NCBI GenBank assembly: GCA_003510215.1
Contig: DOKQ01000008.1
Span: 1 to 8,489, forward strand
DNA length: 8,489 bases
Origin: Erysipelotrichaceae bacterium
GTDB taxonomy: Bacteria > Bacillota_I > Bacilli_A > Erysipelotrichales > Erysipelotrichaceae
Direction of reading: 5' to 3'
The position numbers and the translations under genes were made by a program. Below the pieces are notes generated by a model that was not told the origin of the DNA, searched no databases, and worked only from the letters and a program-made list of their open reading frames with translations. Positions 1-6,015 of this stretch are shown piece after piece; within the stretch, counting starts at the first letter, position 1, and the number at the start of each line of letters is the position of its first letter.

Positions 1-33
1 GCTCCTGCACCAACTCCTGCTCCAGCACCAACA
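1..33 (+). repeat. Pro/Ala-rich linker repeat, upstream extent unknown
   Basis: The first 33 bases encode APAPTPAPAPT, a short degenerate repeat of PAPT-like units that probably continues upstream of the window. It would act as an extended, flexible spacer between extracellular domains. The synonymous codons differ between units, so it is not a perfect DNA repeat. Confidence 0.6.
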
Positions 34-678
34 ATCAAAGAAGTAACAGGATTAACACTATCAAATACAGTCAACTCGTTGACACTGGGTTCAAAAGCAA
101 CTTTCTCCGTCGTTGTATCACCATCTGATGCAACAAACAAGGATGTGGTATGGTCATCATCCAATGATGCGGTTCTATCCGTTAGTGCATCCGGTTCCGT
201 TGTAGCTAATGCTATTGGAAGCGCTGTGGTAACAGTGAAAAGTGCAACAGGATCCATCACAGCAACTCATACGGTAAATGTTGTTTCAGCTGTTTCTTCA
301 TCGCCCGCATCAACCTGGGAAATGGAAGTTATTCGCTTAACCAATATTGAACGTGAAAAAGCAGGTCTACCTGCACTTAAGTACAATAGTAAACTTCAAC
401 CAGGTGCAGATATTCGTGCTCAGGAAATCATTACTCATTTCTCACATACACGTCCAGATGGTAGTCGTTTCTTTACAGCATTTGATCTAACCTATCGTTC
501 CATTGGTGAAAACCTTGCCTCTGGATTCAGAAGCCCTGATGCAGTTGTGGCCGGTTGGATGGGTAGTGAAGGTCATCGTGCCAACATCTTGGCTGATAAG
601 TTCACTGAAATGGCTGTAAGTATTACTCAAGATGAAAACGGTAGATATCGTTGGGTTCAAATATTCTATCGTCCTTAA
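1..678 (+). CDS. Secreted BIG2-like / CAP (SCP-like) domain protein, 5' end missing
   Basis: The reading frame is open from base 1, so the start and any signal peptide lie upstream; 225 residues are visible. Residues 1-11 are a Pro/Ala/Thr linker. Residues about 12-95 look like a bacterial Ig-like BIG2 domain, with the V-x-W-S-S-S-N and G-S-V-V-A-N-A-x-G patterns of that fold. Residues about 105-223 form a CAP domain (CAP/SCP/PR1 superfamily) with H149 in FSHTRPDG, E170 in IGEN and H192 in GHRANIL, the positions of the usual CAP cleft His/Glu/His. No LPXTG anchor or transmembrane segment follows, so attachment, if any, must come from the missing N-terminal part. Bacterial CAP proteins of this build are generally extracellular, but their biochemical activity is poorly defined and I infer none. 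A terminator follows closely. Family assignment is secure; function is not. Confidence 0.9.
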   Translation, partial: APAPTPAPAPTIKEVTGLTLSNTVNSLTLGSKATFSVVVSPSDATNKDVVWSSSNDAVLSVSASGSVVANAIGSAVVTVKSATGSITATHTVNVVSAVSSSPASTWEMEVIRLTNIEREKAGLPALKYNSKLQPGADIRAQEIITHFSHTRPDGSRFFTAFDLTYRSIGENLASGFRSPDAVVAGWMGSEGHRANILADKFTEMAVSITQDENGRYRWVQIFYRP

Positions 679-707
679 AAGCAATATAAAGTAAATAAAT
701 GCAAATC

Positions 708-740
708 AAAAAGAAGTTCTACTAGAGGGCTTCTTTTTTT
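708..740 (+). terminator. Intrinsic terminator after the CAP-domain gene
   Basis: Bases 713-720 (gaagttct) pair with 726-733 (agggcttc), including two G-U wobbles, around a 5-base loop. An A-run at 708-712 can extend the stem into the T-run at 734-740. It lies 30 bases after the stop codon. The A/T arms could also favour termination on the opposite strand, although no minus-strand gene is seen nearby. Confidence 0.85.
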
Positions 741-748
741 GGTAGAAT
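740..748 (+). promoter_or_regulatory. Extended -10 promoter for the M20/GGDEF unit
   Basis: TGG followed by TAGAAT (743-748) is an extended -10 element (TGn plus a 5/6 match to TATAAT). It begins on the last T of the preceding terminator. No recognisable -35 is present at 16-18 bases spacing, where the terminator stem lies. Transcription would start near 755, giving a leader of only about 17 bases before the ATG at 772. Confidence 0.55.
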
Positions 749-755
749 AGAGTCT

Positions 756-765
756 AAAGAAGGTG
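756..765 (+). promoter_or_regulatory. Ribosome binding site fixing the M20 start at 772
   Basis: AAAGAAGGTG is a good Shine-Dalgarno sequence with 6-8 bases to the ATG at 772. The in-frame GTG at 763 falls inside this element and has no site of its own, so the ATG at 772 is preferred. Confidence 0.7.
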
Positions 766-771
766 AATCGA

Positions 772-2346
772 ATGAACAAACAAAATGCACACGCATGGCT
801 AAAGAAACTGATATCCATTCGAAGCGAAGTATCCACTGAAGGAGAAAACCTGATGGCTGATGCGCTCTACCAGCGACTATCCCAACTGGATTATTTCATA
901 AAAAATCCGGAGCACCTCAGTTTTGTGGAAGCGGAAAATGATCCGTATCAACGGAAAAGTCTGGTAGCTTCCATGATTCTTGATCACTCACGACCAACAC
1001 TGATTGGTATTGGCCATATCGATACCGTATCAACTATTGATTATGGAAAATATCGTGACCTGGCAACCGAGAGTGAATCACTGAAACAGGCATTTTTGCA
1101 GGACTTAGCTCAGTTCAAACCTTCGGTTCAGCAGGACCTAATGAATAGTGACTATCTTTTTGGACGTGGATCTTTGGATATGAAAGCAGGGGTTGGAGCT
1201 TGGTGTGAAGTTTGCACCTTACTTGATCAATATCCTCACCTTGCCAAAGCTAATCTGATCATCGGTTTTGTCTGTGATGAAGAGGGAAACTCACTGGGTA
1301 TGCAAAGTATTCTTTCAAAACTCATCAATATAAGAGATACATTTCATTTGACTTATCTGGGCGTCATCGATACGGATTATACAGCGCCAAAAACGACAGA
1401 CAGTGATGAATATACGATGTACTGTGGAACCATTGGAAAATTTCTATTGAACATAGCGGTTTTTGGTAAAGAAGCTCATGCATCTGATCCGCTGGAAGGT
1501 ATAGATGCAAGCATGATTCTAAGTGCCCTAATAAGTAAACTCTGTTACAATCAACAGTTAAGCGAAACATCCCTAGGTAAAGTTTCGCCTGTGATGGTTC
1601 CACTACATATCGAAGACAGCCAGCAGGCATACAGTGTGCAGACAGCTAAAATGGCCTGGGGATATGTGAATGTTTGTTTTTACAAACGCCCAATTGAGCA
1701 ATGGATGAATATGTTTGAAGTCATCGCACAGCAAGTGGTGGAAGAACTTCAACAGAAAATGCGTCTTGCACTAAGTGCACAAGGCAGCACAAAAGAACCA
1801 GTGCCTATCCGAGTGATAACGCAAAAACAACTTTCAAAAAGCAAACTCGATCTCCATCTACCGGATGAACGTTTGGAAGCTTATAGATACGTCCAAGATA
1901 GTTATCAAAGTGTGATGAATGATGAGGCACTTATTGTCCTGTACATCAGTCCACCCTATTATCCTGCCTTCACCATCGATCCGCAACACTCACCCCTTGT
2001 TACATATATTCAATCGAATGTTCGATCGACTCATCCGTACACCATCGAACCTTATTATCCATACATTTCAGATATGAGTTTTGTTAAGGGTGTTAATCAA
2101 CATGAAATTAAAGCTTTAAAGCAGTATCTGCCCAATGATCATCGACTTGATGAGCGGATGTTACATATGATGTCAGCTCTGGATTGTGAAATGATCAATA
2201 TTGGGCCATTAGGAAAGGATGCACATCAATGGACGGAACGTGTATCCTTATCGAGCTTTGATTGGCTAATCAACACACTCGCACAGTGTGTTTTGGAGGT
2301 AAAGGATGAAATCTTCGATTCAAACGAACAGTTTTTGGGAACATAA
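772..2346 (+). CDS. RocB-like M20 family metallopeptidase
   Basis: A 524-residue cytoplasmic protein of the M20 zinc peptidase family, closest in length and motif layout to the Bacillus arginine-utilisation protein RocB. Visible M20 features are GHIDTVS (H82, D84), GRGSLDMKAG with bridging D136, CDEEGN (E170 as likely general base, E171 as ligand), an Asp in VIDTD at 200-202, and a C-terminal H485 in KDAHQW. GKEAHASDP at 232-240 marks the start of the lid/dimerisation region. M20 enzymes cleave amide bonds of peptides or N-acylated amino acids using one or two zinc ions. The substrate of RocB itself is not well established, so none is assigned here. No other arginine-catabolism gene (rocF, rocD, arcA type) is in the window. 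Its 3' end is overlapped by the next gene, and an extended -10 promoter lies just upstream. The family call is firm; the RocB subgroup call is fairly strong. Confidence 0.88.
   Translation: MNKQNAHAWLKKLISIRSEVSTEGENLMADALYQRLSQLDYFIKNPEHLSFVEAENDPYQRKSLVASMILDHSRPTLIGIGHIDTVSTIDYGKYRDLATESESLKQAFLQDLAQFKPSVQQDLMNSDYLFGRGSLDMKAGVGAWCEVCTLLDQYPHLAKANLIIGFVCDEEGNSLGMQSILSKLINIRDTFHLTYLGVIDTDYTAPKTTDSDEYTMYCGTIGKFLLNIAVFGKEAHASDPLEGIDASMILSALISKLCYNQQLSETSLGKVSPVMVPLHIEDSQQAYSVQTAKMAWGYVNVCFYKRPIEQWMNMFEVIAQQVVEELQQKMRLALSAQGSTKEPVPIRVITQKQLSKSKLDLHLPDERLEAYRYVQDSYQSVMNDEALIVLYISPPYYPAFTIDPQHSPLVTYIQSNVRSTHPYTIEPYYPYISDMSFVKGVNQHEIKALKQYLPNDHRLDERMLHMMSALDCEMINIGPLGKDAHQWTERVSLSSFDWLINTLAQCVLEVKDEIFDSNEQFLGT
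2295..2300 (+). promoter_or_regulatory. Strong RBS inside the M20 gene for the GGDEF-hemerythrin gene
   Basis: GGAGGT sits within the M20 coding sequence, 5 bases before the ATG at 2306. It selects 2306 over the later in-frame ATG at 2369, and it implies that the two genes are translated from one mRNA. Confidence 0.75.
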
Positions 2347-3658
2347 GGTAAAAGACAAGCATTTTATCATGACACACTTTGAAGATATGTGCTGGATTTA
2401 TGATGTCCAAGCTGATGAAATCGAGTTTTATACGGAACACCCTTATAAACAACGGATATTACACCAAACAGTAAATGATGTCATTCCTTTGCTTCTGCAA
2501 AGATATCAATTGGTTCAAGCTGGAAACAATGATCCATACTTAATCTATGGCAAGGATGTAGTTTCTTTTGAAATGGATCATGAGGCTATCAATACACAGG
2601 TTCTGACTCAAATTGATTTGGATTCAAAACAGATTTTCGGATGCACACTGTTATTAAGTCAATCGATGGATATTGACCTAGCAAATCAGTATTTACAGCA
2701 ACAGCAGCGTTTGATCAGTTTAATGGAAGAAAATGTACGTTTGAATTATCTGATTCGAAAGGATAAACTGACTTCCTTGTATAACAAAGCGTTTATTGAA
2801 GAACAGCTCGATGTTCAATGTGGGATGGTCAGAAGATATCATCGAGAGTGCTCGGTCATCTTTTTTGATATCGATCATTTTAAACGAATTAATGACAACT
2901 TTGGGCATTCAGTCGGGGATGAAGTGCTTATAGCTATCTCTTCACTTATCTCAAATCATATTCGTTCTACGGATATGCTTGCTCGCTGGGGTGGGGAAGA
3001 GTTTCTACTATTACTACCTGAAACTGGGATTGAAGAAGCTAAAATCGTTGCCAACAAGATATGCTCACTCGTTGAACAACATGATTTCGACATTGTCAAG
3101 AAGGTGACCATAAGTCTTGGAGTTACCTTGGTCCTTGCCTCAGATACTGTGCTTTCCATTCTTAATCGGGTGGATAAGGCATTATATAAGGCGAAACACA
3201 GTGGTCGAAATCAGGTTGTCGTCTATCAAAGTGATGAAGAGATACCATTTGCATCCATGAAGATTTCCTGGAGACATGTATGGGATAGTGGGCATTCTCA
3301 AATTGATGCGCAACACAAAAATTTGATTGATTTAGCCAATCAGCTGCTTGAAATGACAACCATGCAAGCGACGAAAGAAGAGATTTTGTTTATGCTCGAT
3401 AAACTCATTCAACATACGTCCCAGCATTTTGCATATGAGGAGCATGTCTTAAGAAAACTGAACTACGATCAGATTGAAGATCATATGATCAAACATCAGC
3501 TGCTTATCGAGAAAGCTTTGGGCTTAAGAAAAGATTTTCTTGAAGATAAAGGGTACATGAGTACATTCTTCTCTTTCATTATTGAAGATGTGGTGTTAAA
3601 GCATATGATTCAGGAAGATACGCGCTTTTTTCCAACCATAAAAAAGTCAATTCACTAG
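2306..3658 (+). CDS. Diguanylate cyclase (GGDEF) with C-terminal bacteriohemerythrin domain
   Basis: A 450-residue, apparently soluble protein predicted to make cyclic di-GMP from two GTP. Residues 1-125 are an N-terminal domain I cannot name; it may be PAS-like. Residues about 126-150 (Q-rich, then SLMEENVRL) look like a coiled-coil linker. The GGDEF domain covers about 152-307: DKLTSLYN, FFDIDHFKRINDNFGH, the active-site GGEEF at 229-233, and KALYKAKHSGRN. RSTD at 220-223 lies exactly five residues before GGEEF, matching the RxxD inhibitory site, so product feedback is expected. Residues about 320-447 are a hemerythrin domain with all seven expected di-iron ligands: H337, H374, E378, H393, H397, H433 and D438. 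Such domains bind O2 at a non-heme di-iron centre, so oxygen or redox state probably tunes cyclase activity. It overlaps the M20 gene by 41 bases and uses an internal Shine-Dalgarno site. No EAL or HD-GYP partner is present. Confidence 0.93.
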   Translation: MKSSIQTNSFWEHKVKDKHFIMTHFEDMCWIYDVQADEIEFYTEHPYKQRILHQTVNDVIPLLLQRYQLVQAGNNDPYLIYGKDVVSFEMDHEAINTQVLTQIDLDSKQIFGCTLLLSQSMDIDLANQYLQQQQRLISLMEENVRLNYLIRKDKLTSLYNKAFIEEQLDVQCGMVRRYHRECSVIFFDIDHFKRINDNFGHSVGDEVLIAISSLISNHIRSTDMLARWGGEEFLLLLPETGIEEAKIVANKICSLVEQHDFDIVKKVTISLGVTLVLASDTVLSILNRVDKALYKAKHSGRNQVVVYQSDEEIPFASMKISWRHVWDSGHSQIDAQHKNLIDLANQLLEMTTMQATKEEILFMLDKLIQHTSQHFAYEEHVLRKLNYDQIEDHMIKHQLLIEKALGLRKDFLEDKGYMSTFFSFIIEDVVLKHMIQEDTRFFPTIKKSIH

Positions 3659-3711
3659 AAACGATGATCTTTAGCTCCGTTCATCATGAAAACGTGAAAG
3701 TATGTAGGAAT

Positions 3712-3727
3712 TGTGATAAACTATATT
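3712..3727 (+). promoter_or_regulatory. Weak candidate promoter for the RpiR gene
   Basis: Two poor -10 candidates occur before the regulator: GATAAA at 3715-3720 with an upstream TG at 3712-3713, and TATATT at 3722-3727. Neither has a recognisable -35. A promoter is expected somewhere in the 93-base gap 3659-3751, but no clear terminator separates the regulator from the GGDEF gene, so read-through is also possible. Confidence 0.25.
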
Positions 3728-3738
3728 CGAATGATGAA

Positions 3739-3744
3739 GAAAGG
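3739..3744 (+). promoter_or_regulatory. Ribosome binding site fixing the RpiR start at 3752
   Basis: GAAAGG is followed by 7 bases and then ATG at 3752. The upstream in-frame GTG (3713) and ATGs (3731, 3734) lack a comparable site and would add a short extension not typical of the family. Confidence 0.6.
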
Positions 3745-3751
3745 TGATGAC

Positions 3752-4567
3752 ATGTCCATAAATTTAGTCTATGAACTTCAGGCGTTAATCAATTCGGCTT
3801 CCGAGTCCGACACAGACAAGGGGATTGCCTTGTATTTATTAAAAAATATCCAACGTGTCGAAGATATCACCATTAATGAGTTGGCGAATGAGTGCTATAC
3901 CTCAATCTCCACGGTAAGCCGTTTTTGCAAAACCATCGGATTAGCCAATTTTGCGGAACTAAAACAACGGATTGGTGAATTTCACTTAACCAGCTATGAA
4001 TCGATGAGTGATAATCTTGAAGGGTTGAACTTTCAACAGGGTAATGATGTATTGGTGAATTATACCTCAGAAATTGGAAATGCTCTTTCAGATTTTGCTT
4101 CATCCATTGATTATGAAGTTTTGGACCAGATTATTTCTCTGATGCATCAAAGCGATCGAGTTATTGTTTATGCAACTCAATTGCCTGCCTTTTTTGCCAA
4201 GTACTTCCAGTATCTGATGTTACTGCAACGAAAATACATCGAATTTTATGATCTGCAGGAAGATTCTTCCTACTCCGCATCCCAACTGACGGATAAGGAT
4301 TGTGCGATGGTTTTTTCAGCGGAAGGTAACTTTATCGTGCGAAATCGCCAAGTAATGATTCAAATCCTACAGACATCAGCCAAAAAGGTTTTATTTACTC
4401 AAAACCCAGGGGTTAAGTTTATTGAGCGTTTTGATCAGGTCTTATTTCTTGGAAAACGTAATGCACCAAAGATGGGAAGATACAAGATTCAGCTCCTCGT
4501 AGAGGTCTTAGTGAACCGGTATTACTATTATTTGGAGAATCTATCAAAAACTGAAAATAAAGGATAA
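3752..4567 (+). CDS. RpiR/MurR family transcriptional regulator
   Basis: A 271-residue DNA-binding regulator. The N-terminal HTH_6 domain spans about 1-77, with the recognition region ITINELANECYTSISTVSRF (39-58), followed by CKTIGLANFAELK. The second half (about 105-240) corresponds to the SIS (sugar isomerase) domain that binds phosphosugars in this family. It is degenerate: the usual glycine/serine-rich G-x-G-x-S loop is replaced by VYATQLPAFFAK (139-150), and the second loop reads VFSAEGNF rather than an S-x-S-G-x-T type. It lies directly upstream of the EIIC and phospho-beta-glucosidase genes, so by analogy it probably controls them in response to a phosphorylated sugar; whether as activator or repressor cannot be told. 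Its own terminator separates it from them. The C-terminus is rich in Tyr (RYYYYLENL). Family call strong; target inferred. Confidence 0.88.
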   Translation: MSINLVYELQALINSASESDTDKGIALYLLKNIQRVEDITINELANECYTSISTVSRFCKTIGLANFAELKQRIGEFHLTSYESMSDNLEGLNFQQGNDVLVNYTSEIGNALSDFASSIDYEVLDQIISLMHQSDRVIVYATQLPAFFAKYFQYLMLLQRKYIEFYDLQEDSSYSASQLTDKDCAMVFSAEGNFIVRNRQVMIQILQTSAKKVLFTQNPGVKFIERFDQVLFLGKRNAPKMGRYKIQLLVEVLVNRYYYYLENLSKTENKG

Positions 4568-4574
4568 ATCATGG

Positions 4575-4604
4575 AAAGAACTTCAAAAGCTGAAGTTCTT
4601 TTTT
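4575..4604 (+). terminator. Intrinsic terminator after the RpiR gene
   Basis: AAAGAACTTC (4575-4584) and GAAGTTCTTT (4592-4601) are perfect inverted repeats with a 7-base spacer; one more A-T pair can form inside, and T residues continue to 4604. It starts 8 bases after the stop codon. It insulates the permease operon from regulator transcription. Confidence 0.9.
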
Positions 4605-4609
4605 AGCAG

Positions 4610-4623
4610 TGAATCCGGTTACA
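4610..4623 (+). promoter_or_regulatory. Candidate cre site (CcpA operator) before the EIIC gene
   Basis: The 14 bases tgaatccggttaca match the classical cre consensus TGWAANCGNTNWCA at every specified position except one (T for A at the fifth base). It overlaps the candidate -10 at 4620-4625, a placement expected to block RNA polymerase. It would put the permease and phospho-beta-glucosidase under carbon catabolite repression. Match seen directly; function inferred. Confidence 0.65.
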
Positions 4624-4625
4624 AT
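4620..4625 (+). promoter_or_regulatory. Candidate -10 of the EIIC/phospho-beta-glucosidase operon
   Basis: TACAAT is a 5/6 match to the -10 consensus between the regulator's terminator and the EIIC Shine-Dalgarno site. The -35 position falls in the terminator T-run and is poor, which would suit a promoter needing an activator. Transcription would start near 4632. Confidence 0.45.
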
Positions 4626-4651
4626 TAAGGGGAAAGAAAAGGAGTATATTT

Positions 4652-5959
4652 ATGGAAAAATTTACAGCGTTTCTCGAGAAATACTTGATTCCAGTAGCTG
4701 GAAAAGTACAAGGGAACAAATACCTTTCATCCGTATCTGACGGATTCGCCATCTTGCTTCCAATCATTATGATTGGTGCAATCGCAACATTATTTGGTAC
4801 ATTGCAAGTCGGTGGTTACCAGGCATTTCTAGTATCTGTTGGAGCTAAGCCTATCTTTGGTTTTATTTCAGCAGTTACAACAGATGCTTTGTCCATCTAT
4901 GCAGTCTTATTTATTGCTTACAGTTTCACAAAAAAGCGTGGTTTTGAATCCAACAGCTTAATTGTGGGTGGATTAGCCCTATTCGCATTTTTATTGCTTA
5001 TTCCTCTAGGAGTTAGTGGAACAGCTGCAGAAAGCAAAGAATTAGTTAGTATTGCGGGTGCGATTCCAACAGGATTCTTAGGCGCTCGTGGATTATTTAT
5101 GGCAATTATCGTAGGTCTATTAGCACCTACGGTGTACTTGTTTGTTATTGAAAAAGGATGGGTTATCAAACTGCCTGATAGCGTACCTCCAACGATTGGT
5201 CGCTCATTTAGCGCGTTGATTCCTGCGTTTGTGGTTGCAATCTCCTTTGCACTTATCCGTTTTGGATTCAGTTTAACTGCTTATGGTCATGCCAATCAGT
5301 TTGTTTACTCATTTTTACAACAACCTCTACAAGCGCTTGGATCCAATCCACTATCCATTGTAGGGTTCATTATCATCGCACAAGTATTGTGGTTCTTCGG
5401 TATTCATGGCTTTATGGTTGTCTTACCGTTTCTACAAACAATGCTACTACCACTTAGTCTTGAAAACCTTGCGGCTTATGAGGCAGGATTAGCCTTGCCA
5501 AATCCGATTGTCTGGCAAACATTTGGTACTTACATTCTTATTGGTGGTTCAGGAGCGACTCTAGGCTTGGCTATTATCATGGCATTTGCATCAAAATCAC
5601 AACGTTACAAAACGCTGGGAAGACTTTCATTGCCATCCGTTATCGCTGGAATCAATGAACCAATCGTTTTTGGAACACCCATGGTTCTAAACCCATTGAT
5701 GATTGTACCATTTATTTTCACACCTATCCTGATGTTCTTAATTCCTTACGCATTAACCATCGCAGGCATTATTGAACCTCTACGTGGAATTGCACTACCA
5801 CTTGGAACTCCTGTACTTCTACACGGATGGTTACAAGGCGGATTACAGATTCTACTTGTTCAGGCAGTATTGATTGTGGTTCAGGCAGTCATCTACTTCC
5901 CGTTCTTCAGAATTCTTGATAAGCAAGCATTGGCTGATGAAACAGCAGAAAACGCATAA
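4652..5959 (+). CDS. celB: PTS lactose/cellobiose-family EIIC permease
   Basis: A 435-residue integral membrane protein, a normal length for a stand-alone EIIC of the Lac/cellobiose/chitobiose PTS class. It carries a beta-linked disaccharide across the membrane while EIIB phosphorylates it. Hydrophobic spans are near 31-50, 67-92, 103-120, 140-166, 184-208, 236-265, 290-313, 345-375 and 394-418. Signature regions are FFGIHGFMVVLPF with H252 and IAGINEPIVFGTP (331-343) with E336; these correspond to the conserved His and Glu near the bound sugar in ChbC-type permeases. The start has AAAAGGAG 7 bases upstream. No EIIA or EIIB gene is seen on either side, so those parts must be supplied in trans. 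The downstream phospho-beta-glucosidase points to cellobiose or an aryl-beta-glucoside as substrate. The symbol celB is by family and the specificity is inferred. Confidence 0.92.
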   Translation: MEKFTAFLEKYLIPVAGKVQGNKYLSSVSDGFAILLPIIMIGAIATLFGTLQVGGYQAFLVSVGAKPIFGFISAVTTDALSIYAVLFIAYSFTKKRGFESNSLIVGGLALFAFLLLIPLGVSGTAAESKELVSIAGAIPTGFLGARGLFMAIIVGLLAPTVYLFVIEKGWVIKLPDSVPPTIGRSFSALIPAFVVAISFALIRFGFSLTAYGHANQFVYSFLQQPLQALGSNPLSIVGFIIIAQVLWFFGIHGFMVVLPFLQTMLLPLSLENLAAYEAGLALPNPIVWQTFGTYILIGGSGATLGLAIIMAFASKSQRYKTLGRLSLPSVIAGINEPIVFGTPMVLNPLMIVPFIFTPILMFLIPYALTIAGIIEPLRGIALPLGTPVLLHGWLQGGLQILLVQAVLIVVQAVIYFPFFRILDKQALADETAENA

Positions 5960-5972
5960 ATCATACAACACG

Positions 5973-5996
5973 GGGAAAGTTCGCTTTCCCTTCTTT
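5973..5996 (+). terminator. Intergenic hairpin with TTCG loop, possible partial terminator
   Basis: GGGAAAG (5973-5979) and CTTTCCC (5984-5990) form a perfect 7-bp stem with a TTCG loop, followed by TTCTTT, which is an imperfect T-tract. It sits 13 bases after the EIIC stop and 10 bases before the GH1 Shine-Dalgarno site (6001-6008). It could lower transcription into the next gene or protect the 3' end of the permease message. It is too weak in its T-tract to call a full terminator. Confidence 0.5.
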
Positions 5997-6015
5997 ATAT
6001 AAAGGAGGATTCATT

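Noticed and set aside
763..771. GTG at 763 as the start of the M20 peptidase
   Set aside because: It lies inside the Shine-Dalgarno sequence AAAGAAGGTG that serves the ATG at 772 and has no site of its own.
1364..1630. 88-codon open frame on the minus strand within the M20 gene
   Set aside because: It is antisense to conserved M20 sequence, including the GKEAHASDP region, and is best explained as a chance shadow.
3663..3685. Possible terminator hairpin (GATGA / TCATC) after the GGDEF gene
   Set aside because: Only five base pairs with a 13-base loop and no T-tract; not a credible terminator.
3687..3700. Second cre-like sequence TGAAAACGTGAAAG before the RpiR gene
   Set aside because: The left half matches well but three fixed positions on the right half fail, so the inverted symmetry is lost.
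3713..3751. GTG at 3713 as the start of the RpiR regulator
   Set aside because: The ATG at 3752 has a well-spaced GAAAGG, and starting there gives the usual RpiR N-terminus.
4918..5169. 83-codon open frame on the minus strand within the EIIC gene
   Set aside because: It is antisense to membrane-spanning segments; its composition simply mirrors hydrophobic codons of the permease.
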